A stretch of DNA of 33,273 nucleotides from Actinomycetota bacterium (GCA_009699505.1 WLOB01000007.1:1-33273), one strand, 5' to 3'. Shown: positions 1 to 9,567, counted from the stretch's first letter. Notes: generated by a model from the letters alone, not told the origin. Made by a program: numbers and translations.

Positions 1-25
1 GGGCGCCGGCACGGCGGGCGCCGGC

Positions 26-430
26 TCAGAACGCGACGCCGGCGCGGTCCTCCGCCGAGCCGATCGGCACGACGCGCCGGCCCAGCGGCAGCAGGCTGAT
101 CGGGACGAGCTTGAGGTTCGCGATGCCGAACGGGATGCCGATGATCGTCAGGCAGAGCAGCAGGCCGGTGAGCAGGTGCCCCAGCGCGAGCCACCAGCCC
201 GCGAGGAGCAGCCAGAGCACGTTGCCGATCCCCGACAGCACCCCGGCGTCCGCGGCGGGCACGACGGTCCGCCCGAACGGCCAGAGGCAGAACCCCGCGA
301 TCCGCAGCGCGGCGATGCTGAACGGGATCGTCACGATCGGGAGCACCATGATCAGCGCCGCGACCGCGTAGCCGAGCGCCATCCAGAACCCGGCGAGGAC
401 GAACCAGAGGACGTTCAGGACCAGGCGCAT
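26..430 (-). CDS. YccF-domain-like inner membrane protein
   Basis: 134 aa ORF with duplicated hydrophobic segment pattern (NVLWFVLAGFWMALGY / NVLWLLLAGWWLALGHLLTGLLLCLTIIGIPFGIANLKL) typical of YccF family. Confidence 0.85.
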   Translation of the reverse strand: MRLVLNVLWFVLAGFWMALGYAVAALIMVLPIVTIPFSIAALRIAGFCLWPFGRTVVPAADAGVLSGIGNVLWLLLAGWWLALGHLLTGLLLCLTIIGIPFGIANLKLVPISLLPLGRRVVPIGSAEDRAGVAF

Positions 431-473
431 GGTGCGAGCCTAGGGCCGGCCCCTGAACGGGAGGTGAGCGCGT

Positions 474-1340
474 TCAGGCCGCGGTCTTCGCGGCCCGCTT
501 CGGCGCCTCGGCCTTCCCGCCGCCCGTCCCCTTGCCCTTGGCGCCCCGGGCCTTCGCCAGGCTCTCCTCGAGGGCGGCCATCAGGTCCTTCGGCGCCTTC
601 TGGGCCTGCGGCTCGGGTTCGGGCTCCGGGATCTCGACCTTGCCGCTCCTGCGCTTCTCGTCGATCAGGCGCAGCAGCCGGACGCGGTGGCAGTCGTCGT
701 AGCGCGACGGGCGGAACTCGTCGGTGAGCTCGCCGATCAGGGCGACCGCGTCGTCGACCTCCCGCTTCGAGGGCTTGCCCTTCGCGCCCTGGGGGATCGC
801 GTCGATCTCGTCCGGGGACCGCAGCTCGTCGGCGAAGCGCATCGTGGTCAGGGAGAGCAGGCCGTCCTGCTCGCGCAGCGCGACGAGGTACTCCTTCGCG
901 CGGAGGACGATGCGGCCGATCGCGACCTGGCCGGCGTTGCCCATGACGTCGACGAGCAGCCGGTAGGCGCGGACGGGGCCGGCGCCGTCGCCGGACGGCA
1001 GCAGCCAGTAGGGGTGGTCGAAGTAGACGGGGTCGATGTCCTGCAGGTCGACGAAGAGGTCGATGTCGACGGTGCGCGTCTTCTCGGGCGCGGCGGCGTC
1101 GAAGTCCTCGTCGGTGAGGACGATCATCTCGCCGTCGTCGGTCTCCCACCCCTTGGCGATGTCCTCCCAGTCGACCTCCTCCCCGTCCGTCGACGCGACG
1201 CGCCTGGTCTGCACGCGCTCGCCCGTGTCCTTGTGGACCTGGTGGAAGTGGACGTCCTGGTCGCGGACGGCCGAGACGAGCTGCACGGGGACGTTGACCA
1301 GGCCGAAGCTCAGCGAGCCGGTCCACAGGGAGCGCGCCAT
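474..1340 (-). CDS. ku: Ku protein (NHEJ), short paralog with basic C-terminal tail
   Basis: MARSLWTGSLSFGLVNVPVQLVSAVRDQDVHFHQVHKDTGERV start, typical bacterial Ku core, Lys/Ala-rich tail; adjacent to second Ku and LigD. Confidence 0.93.
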   Translation of the reverse strand: MARSLWTGSLSFGLVNVPVQLVSAVRDQDVHFHQVHKDTGERVQTRRVASTDGEEVDWEDIAKGWETDDGEMIVLTDEDFDAAAPEKTRTVDIDLFVDLQDIDPVYFDHPYWLLPSGDGAGPVRAYRLLVDVMGNAGQVAIGRIVLRAKEYLVALREQDGLLSLTTMRFADELRSPDEIDAIPQGAKGKPSKREVDDAVALIGELTDEFRPSRYDDCHRVRLLRLIDEKRRSGKVEIPEPEPEPQAQKAPKDLMAALEESLAKARGAKGKGTGGGKAEAPKRAAKTAA

Positions 1341-2542
1341 CAGGAGCCCGCCTTCTTCGTCGTGGTGGTCTTCCGCTTCGGCGCGGCCTTGCCGGACGAC
1401 GTCTTCGAGGAGGACGACCGCTTCGCGGAGGTGGCCTTCGACCCCGAGTTCGTCGCGTTCTTCGTCGACGAGGCCTTCGACCCGGAGCCCGAGGCCTTCG
1501 ATCCCGAGGACGCCTTCGTCGTCGACGAGGCCTTCGACCCGGAGGAGGCCTTCGTCGTGGTGGCCTTCGAGCCGGACCCCGACGCCTTGGAGCCGGAGGA
1601 GGCCTTCTTCGACGACGAGGCCTTCGATCCGGAGGAGGCCTTCTTCGACGACGAGGCCTTCGACCCCGACGCGGACGACGACGTCGAGGACGAGCCCTTC
1701 GTCCCCGACGACGCCTTCGCCGACGCGGAGTCCTTCGTCGCGGCCTTGCGCTCCGTGCTCGTCCGGCGCTTCGGCCTCCCGCCGGCGAGGCTCGCCTCGA
1801 GGGCGTCGGCGAGGTCGCCGCCCTCCTCGGGTCGCCGCTTGGCCTTCTTGGGCTTCAGCCCCTTGCGCTTGCGCTCGATGAGGTCCATCACCGCCTCGCG
1901 GTAGGTGTCCTCGTGCTCCTCGGGCTTCCAGTCGTCCTGGAGCATCTCGACGAGCTTGCCCGCCATCTTCACCTCGCGGTCGCCGGGCGTCCTGCGCAGG
2001 GACGGCACCTCGAGGTCGTCCTTGTCGACGAGCTCGTCGTCGAAGCGCATCGTCTGCAGGCCGAGCGCGCCGCCGAGCGGCCGGACGGCGACGAGGTTCT
2101 CCCGGGAGCGCAGGACGAAGCGCCCGATGCCGACCTTCTCGCTCTGCTCGAGGGCGGCGAGCAGGACGCGGTAGGCGTGGTCGCCGCCGTCGCGGGCGCC
2201 GACGAGGTACGGCTTGTCGTAGAAGACCGGGTCGATCTCCTCCGCGCGGACGAAGTGCTCGATCGCGACGACCTTCGGGTGGGTGCCCTCGGCGGCCGCG
2301 ATCTCCTCCTTCGTCAGGAGGATCTGCTTCCCGTCCTCGTCGTAGGCCTTCTCGATGTCGCCGTAGGCGATCTCCTCGCCCGACTCCGCCCCGACCCGCT
2401 GGTGCTCGATGCGCACGCCGTCGGACGCACGGACCTCGCGGAACCGCAGCGTGTGCGGCGAGGTGGCCGAGAACAGCTTCACCGGGATCGCGACGGATCC
2501 GAAGGTGATGGTGCCGTTCCAGAGCGAGCGGGCGGCGGTCAT
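1340..2542 (-). CDS. ku: Ku protein (NHEJ), long paralog with Ser/Lys-repeat C-terminal tail
   Basis: MTAARSLWNGTITFGSVAIPVKLFSATSPHTLRFREVRASDGVRIEHQRV is the bacterial Ku N-terminus; long SSSKKASSGSKAS repeats at C-terminus; 1-bp-overlap junction with the neighbouring Ku ORF. Confidence 0.93.
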   Translation of the reverse strand: MTAARSLWNGTITFGSVAIPVKLFSATSPHTLRFREVRASDGVRIEHQRVGAESGEEIAYGDIEKAYDEDGKQILLTKEEIAAAEGTHPKVVAIEHFVRAEEIDPVFYDKPYLVGARDGGDHAYRVLLAALEQSEKVGIGRFVLRSRENLVAVRPLGGALGLQTMRFDDELVDKDDLEVPSLRRTPGDREVKMAGKLVEMLQDDWKPEEHEDTYREAVMDLIERKRKGLKPKKAKRRPEEGGDLADALEASLAGGRPKRRTSTERKAATKDSASAKASSGTKGSSSTSSSASGSKASSSKKASSGSKASSSKKASSGSKASGSGSKATTTKASSGSKASSTTKASSGSKASGSGSKASSTKNATNSGSKATSAKRSSSSKTSSGKAAPKRKTTTTKKAGS

Positions 2543-2600
2543 GGGTCCCGACGACTACCCCGCGGAGCCCGCTCGAACCACCCCTGCACGGTGCCGCCCG

Positions 2601-5273
2601 TCAGAGGTGGAGCTCGGGCAGCCGCTGCTCGAGCTCCAGGAGCGGCGCGAACAGGTCGCCGCGCCGGCGCACGCGCCCGAGCGTCTCGTCCGCCAGGAAC
2701 ACCAGCGTCCCGGGGTCGTCCGAGCGCTCGCACGCCTCGACCTCGTCCCAGTCCACGGGGGTCGAGACGGACGGTCGCTCGCGGGCCCGCAGCGAGTAGA
2801 CGCCGATCGTGGTCTTCGCCTGATCGTTCTGGCTCCAGTCGATGAGGACCTTCCGGTGGCGCAGCTCCTTGGCCATCTTCGAGACGACGAGGTCGGGGAG
2901 GTGCTCCTCGAGGAACCGCGCGAGCCACCGGGCGAACGGCTTCGTCTCGTCGTAGGACGCGTCGTCGGCCAGCGGGGCGTACATCTGCAGGCCCTTGGAC
3001 CCCGAGGTCTTGCAGAACGCGCGGATCTCGAACCGGGCCAGCACGTCGCGGACCGCGAGCGCCACGCGGCAGCAGTCGACGATGGAGGCGCCGGGTCCCG
3101 GGTCCAGGTCGAAGACCAGCGCGCGGGGGCCCGAGACGCCGTGCGGCGCGTCCGGCGCGCCGAGCGACAGGGACGGGTGCAGCTCGATCGCCGCGAGGTT
3201 GGCCGCCCAGAGGAGCGTCGGCAGGTCGTCGAGCAGGACGAAGTCCACGACGCCCTCCTTGCGGCCGTGCGGGACGGGCGTCGTGCGGACCCAGTCGGGC
3301 CGGTGCCTGTCGGCGTGCTTCTGGAAGAACGCCTTCTCGTCGACGCCGTTGGGGTAGCGCTTCAGCGTCATCGGCCGGCCGCGCCAGTGGGGGAGGGCGA
3401 CGGGCGCCACCGCCGCGTAGTACCGCAGGACGTCGGCCTTGGTGAAGCCGCCGGGGTAGAGCGCCTTGTCGAGGTTCGAGAGCTTGAGCGTGCGCCCGTC
3501 GACCTCGATCTCGACGCTCTTGCCCGACGACGGGATGAGCTCCTCGGGCTCGACCTCCGGCTCGTCGGGCTCGGGGACGTCGGGGACCGCGGGCGGCTCG
3601 GGCTCGCGGACGACGGCCGCCTCGACGGGCGCGCCCTTCTCGGCCCGGCCGCCGAGCGCCGCGGCGAGGACGTCGTCGGGGACGTGGTGGGGGTCGTCCG
3701 CCGCCGGTCCCGCCGCGGAGGAGGCGGCCGCCGGGCCCTGCTTCGCCGTCGACGCGCCCTTCGCCGTCGACCCGCCGCCGGACGCCGGGGCGCCGCCCAC
3801 CGCGTCCGTCTCGTCCTCGCCGACCGCCGGTCCCGTCGTCGCCGGGGTCTCCCGCACCACGTCGTGCGCGTCCTTGTCGTCGCGCAGGCCCTGGAAGGAC
3901 CCGTGGCGCACGGAGCCGTCGGACGTCCACTCCGCGAAGCGCACCTCGACGACGAGCGACGGCGTGCAGAACCGGGCGCCCCTCGGCGGCTGCCGGCCCT
4001 CGTACGGCGAGGTCCTGCGCTCGAGCCGCTCGAGCTTCGCGGTCAAGATCTTCAGGGTCTCCTGATCGAAGCCCGTGCCGACGCCGCCGGCGTAGCGCAG
4101 CGCGCCGTCCGCGTCGTACACGCCGAGCTGCAGCGAGCCCAGGACGCCCGCGCGGCCGCCCTTGCCGGGGATCCAGCCGCCGACGACGAACTCCTGGCGC
4201 AGCTCGTGCTTCACCTTGAGCCACGCGTCGGACCGGCGTCCGGGGCGGTAGATCGCGTCGGTGCGCTTGGCGATCACGCCCTCGAGCCCCTGCTCGGCGG
4301 TGGCGGCGAGGAGGCCCTCGCCCTGCCCCACGTACGCGCCGGGGGTCTGCCAGTGGTCGCCGTCCAGGCCGAGCTCCTCGAGCGCGGCGCGACGCTCCGT
4401 CCACGGCCGGTCGACGAGCGGGTGGCCGTCGAGCCACAGCAGGTCGAAGACCATGAGCGTCACCGGCCGCTCCTGCGCGAGGCGCTTCACGTGGGCGCCG
4501 CGGGCGTGCATCCGGGACTGCAGGGCCTGGAAGCTCGGGCGCCCGTCGTCGTCGAACGCCACGACCTCGCCGTCGAGGATCGCCTCGTGCGAGGAGAGCT
4601 GCCGGTTCAGGGCGCGCAGCTCCGGATAGGCGCCGGTGATGTCGTTCCCCGCCCGGGAGAACAGCGAGAACCGCCCCGGCTGCGAGCGGACCATCGCCCG
4701 GACCCCGTCCCACTTGACCTCGAAGGCCCAGTCGTCGGGCCGCGGGGGCAGCGTGCCGGGCCTGGCGAGCATCGGCTCGATCGCGGCGGGCATCTCCTCG
4801 GCCGTCTCGTCGACCGGCGGATCCATCCGGTGGATCATCCAGTCCTTCGGGTCCCTGCCCGCGTGGAACAGCGCGTACCTCCCCGTCAGGCGCTCCCCGG
4901 AGAACACGGCGATGATCTCGCCCTCCCGCCACTTCTCGACCTCGAACGTCCCGGCGTCCCAGATCGTCATCTCGCCCGCGCCGTAGTTGCCCTCGGGGAT
5001 CGTCTCCTCGAAGTCGAGGTACTTCAGCGGGTGGTCCTCGGTGTGGACGGCCTTGCGGTTGTGCCTCGGGTCCGTCGGGAGGCCGTTGGGGATCGCGAAG
5101 CTCGCCAGCGCCCCATCGTGCTCCAGGCGCAGGTCCCAGTGCAGCCGGGTGGCGTGGTGCTCGTGGACGACGAACCGCGGGGCGTCGGCCGGCGCGACGT
5201 CCTCGTCGCCCGACGGCTCCGGGGTGTCGGCGAAGGAGCGCTTGCGGCGGTAGTCCCTCAGCGGCTCGGCCAT
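2601..5273 (-). CDS. ligD: Multifunctional NHEJ DNA ligase LigD (phosphoesterase-ligase-polymerase order)
   Basis: PE domain (RFVVHEHHATRLHWDLRLEHDGALASFAIPNG), ligase motif (FEVKWDGVRAM), POL domain (KLSNLDKALYPGGFTKADVLRYYAAVAPVALPHWRGRPMTLKRYPNG). ORF open to 5294; start at 5273 (MAEPLRDYRRKR) preferred. Confidence 0.93.
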   Translation of the reverse strand: MAEPLRDYRRKRSFADTPEPSGDEDVAPADAPRFVVHEHHATRLHWDLRLEHDGALASFAIPNGLPTDPRHNRKAVHTEDHPLKYLDFEETIPEGNYGAGEMTIWDAGTFEVEKWREGEIIAVFSGERLTGRYALFHAGRDPKDWMIHRMDPPVDETAEEMPAAIEPMLARPGTLPPRPDDWAFEVKWDGVRAMVRSQPGRFSLFSRAGNDITGAYPELRALNRQLSSHEAILDGEVVAFDDDGRPSFQALQSRMHARGAHVKRLAQERPVTLMVFDLLWLDGHPLVDRPWTERRAALEELGLDGDHWQTPGAYVGQGEGLLAATAEQGLEGVIAKRTDAIYRPGRRSDAWLKVKHELRQEFVVGGWIPGKGGRAGVLGSLQLGVYDADGALRYAGGVGTGFDQETLKILTAKLERLERRTSPYEGRQPPRGARFCTPSLVVEVRFAEWTSDGSVRHGSFQGLRDDKDAHDVVRETPATTGPAVGEDETDAVGGAPASGGGSTAKGASTAKQGPAAASSAAGPAADDPHHVPDDVLAAALGGRAEKGAPVEAAVVREPEPPAVPDVPEPDEPEVEPEELIPSSGKSVEIEVDGRTLKLSNLDKALYPGGFTKADVLRYYAAVAPVALPHWRGRPMTLKRYPNGVDEKAFFQKHADRHRPDWVRTTPVPHGRKEGVVDFVLLDDLPTLLWAANLAAIELHPSLSLGAPDAPHGVSGPRALVFDLDPGPGASIVDCCRVALAVRDVLARFEIRAFCKTSGSKGLQMYAPLADDASYDETKPFARWLARFLEEHLPDLVVSKMAKELRHRKVLIDWSQNDQAKTTIGVYSLRARERPSVSTPVDWDEVEACERSDDPGTLVFLADETLGRVRRRGDLFAPLLELEQRLPELHL

Positions 5274-5350
5274 GTCGCTCGGTTCTACCCGCACGGCCGG
5301 GCCCCTGCACGTCGCGGGCGCGTACGGGGGAGGCGACCCCGCGTGCCAGC

Positions 5351-6589
5351 ATGGGCCGGGTGCCGTCCCGCCCAGCCCGCGACGTCGTCCTGCTCGCCGC
5401 GGCGATCGCGCTGTTCTCGCTCAACCTGCGCCCGGCGCTCGTGGCGGTCGGGCCGCTCGCGCCGCAGCTGCGCGCGGACACGGGCCTGAGCGCCGCGTCG
5501 ACGAGCCTCCTGACGACCCTGCCGCTCGTCTGCTTCGGGCTGTTCGCGACGCTGGCCCCGCGCCTGGGCCGCCGGGTCGGGCTCGAGCGGGCGCTCCTCG
5601 TGGCGCTGCTGCTGCTCGTGGCGGGGACGTCGCTGCGCCTGGCGGTGCCGACGGCGGCCCTGTTCGCCGGCTCGGCCGTGGCGGGGGCGGGCATCGCGAT
5701 CGCCAACGTCCTGCTGCCCGGGGTGGTCAAGCGCGACTTCCCGGACCGGACGGGCCCGATGATGGCGCTCTACTCCGTGGCGCTCAACGGGGGCGCGGCG
5801 CTCGCGGCGGGCGTCACGGTGCCGCTGGAGGACGCGCTCGGACTCTCGTGGCGCACCGCCCTGGCGCTCTGGGGCGTCGCGGCGCTGGTGACCGCCGTGC
5901 TCTGGCTGCCGCGGGCCCGGGCGGCGCCGCCCCGCTCGGCGGGCCCGTCCGAGCACGCCCGTGGGGTGTGGCGCTCGCCGGTCGCCTGGGCCGTCGCGCT
6001 GTTCATGGGCCTGCAGTCCCTCGAGTTCTACGCGCTCGCCGCCTGGCTGCCGACGATCCTGCGCGACGACGGCATGTCGGCGTCGACCGCCGGTCTGATG
6101 GCGGCGCTCATGAGCGCCTCGGGCATCGCGGCGTCGCTCGTCGTCCCCGTGGTCGCGGCCCGGTCGCGACGGCAGCGCGGCCTGACCGCCGTCGCGGCCG
6201 TCGGCTTCCTCGTCGGGCTCGTCGGCCTGCTGGTCGCCCCGGCGGACGGCGCGCTGGCCTGGGTTCTCGTGCTCGGCCTGGCGCAGGGGACGGGCATCAG
6301 CCTGGCGCTGACCCTCTTCGTCCTGCGCTCGCGGACGGCGGAGGCGGCGGGCGAGCTGTCCGGCATGGCGCAGACCGTCGGCTACCTCATCGCCGCGGCG
6401 GGGCCGCTGGGCGCGGGGGCGCTGCACGACGCGACGGGGACGTGGACGGCGCCGCTGCTCGCCCTGCTCCTGGGGCTCGTCGGCTTCGCGCTCGCCGGGT
6501 GGCGGGCCGGGGCCGACCGGACGATCGAGGCGCCCGTCCCCGGCGGCGGGCACCCGCTCGGGGGTCCGCCGCCGCCCGCGGCGGCCTAG
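5351..6589 (+). CDS. MFS transporter, CynX/NimT-like
   Basis: 412 aa with ~12 hydrophobic segments; N-terminus LLAAAIALFSLNLRPALVAVGPLAPQLRADTGLSAASTSLLTTLPLVCFGLFA. Confidence 0.85.
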   Translation: MGRVPSRPARDVVLLAAAIALFSLNLRPALVAVGPLAPQLRADTGLSAASTSLLTTLPLVCFGLFATLAPRLGRRVGLERALLVALLLLVAGTSLRLAVPTAALFAGSAVAGAGIAIANVLLPGVVKRDFPDRTGPMMALYSVALNGGAALAAGVTVPLEDALGLSWRTALALWGVAALVTAVLWLPRARAAPPRSAGPSEHARGVWRSPVAWAVALFMGLQSLEFYALAAWLPTILRDDGMSASTAGLMAALMSASGIAASLVVPVVAARSRRQRGLTAVAAVGFLVGLVGLLVAPADGALAWVLVLGLAQGTGISLALTLFVLRSRTAEAAGELSGMAQTVGYLIAAAGPLGAGALHDATGTWTAPLLALLLGLVGFALAGWRAGADRTIEAPVPGGGHPLGGPPPPAAA

Positions 6590-7287
6590 AAGAAGCTCGA
6601 GGCCACGGCGACCTCGATCCAGGCGGACACGACGATCACCGGGACGGCGACGACGGTGCAGGCCGCGACGGCCGCGAGCAGGTCGCGGTTGCGGTCCTTC
6701 GCCTCGAGCCACACCACGGCGGCCAGCGGCAGGAACACCGCGACGAGCTCGGGGACGGCGTGGGGGAGCAGGCGCACGAGGATGCCCGCCTCCGTGTACT
6801 GCCCCTGCGCCGCGACGCTCGCGAGCCCGTGGCCGAGGTTCAGCGCCTGCTGGACGATGGAGAAGACGGTCAGCGCGATGACCACGAGGAGCGCGGGCCG
6901 CTGGGCGTGGCGGTGGACCCAGCCCTGCACGCCGGAGAGCTCGCCGGCCTGGATCGGGATGGAGCGGCGGACGAGGTACGTGGCGAAGCAGACGAGCAGG
7001 TGCAGCAGGAGCACCGTGAAGTTGCGCCCGAGCACGAAGCCGAAGTCGACCCAGCGGGCGCTGGGGTCCGCGGCGATCAGCGCACCCCCGGACGGGTCGG
7101 CGGGCGTCGTGATCGCGACGATGTAGGTCCCGAGCAGCAGGATCGCCGAGACGACGGCGCTCAGCCCGACCCACGGCAGGAGCTGCGACGGACGGCGGAG
7201 CCAGGACGAGAGGGCGGCGCGCGTGTCGGCGACCGCGGCGTCGCGGGCGGCCAGCCGGGCGGCGGTCACTTCGTCGGTCGCGGCCAT
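6586..7287 (-). CDS. Multi-pass membrane protein, function unknown
   Basis: Hydrophobic segments (LLPWVGLSAVVSAILLLGTYIVAI, FTVLLLHLLVCFATYLV etc.); ORF open to 7509, start at 7287 (MAATDEVTAARLAARD) is a choice. Confidence 0.6.
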   Translation of the reverse strand: MAATDEVTAARLAARDAAVADTRAALSSWLRRPSQLLPWVGLSAVVSAILLLGTYIVAITTPADPSGGALIAADPSARWVDFGFVLGRNFTVLLLHLLVCFATYLVRRSIPIQAGELSGVQGWVHRHAQRPALLVVIALTVFSIVQQALNLGHGLASVAAQGQYTEAGILVRLLPHAVPELVAVFLPLAAVVWLEAKDRNRDLLAAVAACTVVAVPVIVVSAWIEVAVASSFF

Positions 7288-7526
7288 GAGCAGATCGTAC
7301 GGACCGGGGTCCGCTCCGGACAGCGCCTCATCGTCCAACGGGCCCGGCCGCGCGGCGTCGTCCGTGGCCGCTCGGTCGTCCGTCCCGGCGGGGGCGTCCG
7401 CGCCGCGTCCGGGACGTCCGTCGAGGGCCGGCGACGATCCGGGCACCGGCGGCGCGACGGAGGTCGGGTTGCCCCGGTCGCGGCGGAACGGCAGGATCAC
7501 GACGACCACGTACCCGGAGCCCCTCG

Positions 7527-7916
7527 ATGACCACCGCCCCGCGCATCACCGGCGTCGACTTCGTCACGCTGCCCGCCCGCGACTTCGACGAGTCGTTCCG
7601 GTTCTACGGCGAGACGCTGGGCCTGCGCTTCCGCACCCGCTGGGGCTCCATGCCCGCAGCGGAGTTCCAGGCCGGCAACCTCACGATCGCGATCATGGAG
7701 CCCACCGCGTTCGGCCAGGAGTTCGCGCCGCACCGCGTCCCGCTCGCCCTGCAGGTCGACGACGTGGCGGCGGCCCGCGCACACCTCGAGTCCCTCGGCG
7801 TCCGCTTCGTGTCGGACCTCATCGACAGCGGCGTGTGCCACCAGGCGATCTTCCTCGACCCGGCCGGCAACGCCCTGGACCTGCACCACCGCTACGCGCC
7901 GCCGACGGCCGTCTGA
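7527..7916 (+). CDS. VOC family (glyoxalase/bleomycin-resistance fold) protein
   Basis: GVDFVTLPARDFDESFRFYGETLGLRF...FLDPAGNALDLHHRY pattern. Confidence 0.88.
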   Translation: MTTAPRITGVDFVTLPARDFDESFRFYGETLGLRFRTRWGSMPAAEFQAGNLTIAIMEPTAFGQEFAPHRVPLALQVDDVAAARAHLESLGVRFVSDLIDSGVCHQAIFLDPAGNALDLHHRYAPPTAV

Positions 7917-8029
7917 CCGGCGAGGGCGCGGAGCGGGCCACCGCTGCGGGCCCGGCGGCGGGCGGCGGGACGGGAGCCGCCGGCTGCGCGTCCCCGGGCG
8001 GCCGGCGCACCGGCAGGGCCCGGGAACGA

Positions 8030-8056
8030 GGAGCGCCCGGGATCTCCGGGCGCTCC
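8030..8056. terminator. Perfect 11-bp stem hairpin, probable terminator (downstream of the tRNA remnant on -, or of the VOC gene on +)
   Basis: GGAGCGCCCGG-GATCT-CCGGGCGCTCC; no U-tract on either strand. Confidence 0.5.
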
Positions 8057-8061
8057 GTCAG

Positions 8062-8105
8062 GCGGGGGATGGAGGAATCGAACCTCCCGTTGCGGTTTTG
8101 GAGAC
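8062..8105 (-). other. 3' portion of a tRNA gene, probably tRNA-Trp(CCA): prophage attachment-site remnant
   Basis: Minus strand ...GAGTCTCCAAAACCGCAACGGGAGGTTCGATTCCTCCATCCCCCGC: anticodon loop CTCCAAA, T-arm GGAGG-TTCGATT-CCTCC, acceptor 3' strand ATCCCCC with discriminator G; sequence 5' of the anticodon loop is not tRNA-like; integrase gene lies immediately beside it. Confidence 0.8.
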
Positions 8106-8122
8106 TCACGTTGTTTCCTTTC

Positions 8123-9337
8123 TCACTGGCTGTTCTGGGTCTTGTGCGACTGCTGGTGCGAGTCGCGCTGTTCGGACTGCTGCTCGATGTGCTGTTCCAG
8201 GAGGCGTCCCGCCGCGCGGAGGTCGCTCTTGCCGACGTGCACGTACGTCGCGTCGAGGCTGTCGCGGCCGTGACCGACGATCACCCGGCGCACCTGGTCG
8301 GAGACACCGGCCCGCATCAGCCACGTGTCGTAGCCGTGCCGGAACTCGTGCGGCTCGTACCGCGGCATCCCGGCTGCGTCCCACGCCGCGTAGGCGTGCT
8401 CGCGCAGCCACTCCGGCGACACGTGGCCGCGCTGGTTGCCGGCGTACCTGGGCGGCAGCAGCAGCCCGGTACGCACCGACGTGCGGAGCATGTGCGCGCG
8501 GATCTCGTCGCGGAGCGGCTTGATCAGCGGCGCCCACCGGTCGGCGTGGTCGGACTTCGTGCCCGGCACGTGGATGAGGCCGCGGTCGAAGTCGACGTCC
8601 TCGACCGTGATCCACAGGCCCTCCATCAGCCGGGCGCCGGCGAACGCGAACAGCGCCCATGCCACCCGGTCCGCCTCCGGCACTGCCTGCAGCAGCCGGA
8701 CGGCCAGCGTCACCTTCGGCGCGCGCTTGCTCGACGAGCTGGGCAGCTTCGGCAGCTTCAGCCGGTCGGTGCGCGGGCTCGCCGGGATGATGTCGGTGGA
8801 GTCCGCGTACGCCAGGAGCAGACGCATCGTGTTGATGACGTTCCGCACCCTCGACGCCGACCGTCCGGCGGCCATCAGGTCGCCTGCCAGTTCGGCCACG
8901 TTGGCTTCCGTGATCGTGCGGACCTCTCGCTCGCGCAGGAGCGGCCAGCCGTTGCGGCCGATCTCCTCGATCCCGCGGATCGACTGCACGGAGTAGTTGA
9001 CGCGCCGCCGGTTCAGGATGCGGCCGTCGCGGGCGTCTCTCGCGAACCGCTCTACGAGGTCGTCCATCGTGAACCCCTTCATGCCGGGGCTCAGGGTGGC
9101 GCCGGCACGCCGACGGCGGTCCATCTCGCTCTTCCACTCCTCGGCGTGCGACCGCTCGCGGAACGTCTTGGCGACGGTGCCGCCCTGGCCGTCGCGTGCC
9201 TCGGGGTCCCAAGCGCGCGCGACGTACCGCAGACGGTCCTTGCAGACGCAGCGCTTGCCTTCGCGGGCGTTGCACCGGTCGATGTGCCGGGCCTTGACGC
9301 CGGCGACCTTCGTCGCCAGCTCGTAGGTGTCGGGCAC
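8123..9337 (-). CDS. int: Phage tyrosine integrase
   Basis: Catalytic pattern AGARLMEGL..., HEFRHGYDTWLMRAG, VGHGRDSLDATYVHV; Cys-containing N-terminus; adjacent to tRNA-3' remnant. Confidence 0.93.
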   Translation of the reverse strand: MPDTYELATKVAGVKARHIDRCNAREGKRCVCKDRLRYVARAWDPEARDGQGGTVAKTFRERSHAEEWKSEMDRRRRAGATLSPGMKGFTMDDLVERFARDARDGRILNRRRVNYSVQSIRGIEEIGRNGWPLLREREVRTITEANVAELAGDLMAAGRSASRVRNVINTMRLLLAYADSTDIIPASPRTDRLKLPKLPSSSSKRAPKVTLAVRLLQAVPEADRVAWALFAFAGARLMEGLWITVEDVDFDRGLIHVPGTKSDHADRWAPLIKPLRDEIRAHMLRTSVRTGLLLPPRYAGNQRGHVSPEWLREHAYAAWDAAGMPRYEPHEFRHGYDTWLMRAGVSDQVRRVIVGHGRDSLDATYVHVGKSDLRAAGRLLEQHIEQQSEQRDSHQQSHKTQNSQ

Positions 9338-9338
9338 C

Positions 9339-9533
9339 CTAGGCCTCGTTCTCGTCGACCCAGCGACGAAGCTCGCCGACGCTGACGCGCTTCACGCGAC
9401 CCTGCTGCACGAGACGCAGGTGCGGCCGGATGTGCCGGTCGAAGTGGTCGCGGCTGACGTGCAGCGCGGCGGCGGCCTCGTCAAACGAGAGCGCAAGGCG
9501 GGTGGCCAGGTCCGGAGACTGCGTCGCCTCCAT
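9339..9533 (-). CDS. Excisionase-like HTH (HTH_17-like) protein
   Basis: 64 aa: SFDEAAAALHVSRDHFDRHIRPHLRLVQQGRVKRVSVGELRRWVDENEA; immediately upstream of integrase. Confidence 0.75.
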   Translation of the reverse strand: MEATQSPDLATRLALSFDEAAAALHVSRDHFDRHIRPHLRLVQQGRVKRVSVGELRRWVDENEA

Positions 9534-9567
9534 CAGTTACGTCCTTCCATGTCGGGGCGCCGGGTCA

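Noticed and set aside
687-1904. Plus-strand ORF with FDPEEAFVV repeats
   Set aside because: It is the antisense reading of the Ku C-terminal repeat; the minus-strand Ku frame explains it.
2409-5730. Very long ORFs on both strands across ligD (2409..5489 + and 2539..5730 -)
   Set aside because: Shadow ORFs from GC-rich codon bias; Arg/Pro/Val-rich translations without domain-like sequence, while the 2601..5273 frame is clearly LigD.
8062-8105. Considered as an intact tRNA gene
   Set aside because: No D-arm, acceptor 5' strand or matching 5' anticodon stem on the expected side; integrase region begins there.
5272-9385. Long ORFs 5272..7530 (+), 5285..7174 (-) and 7223..9385 (+)
   Set aside because: Overlap well-supported MFS, VOC and integrase genes out of frame or antisense; low-complexity Arg/Gly/Ala composition.
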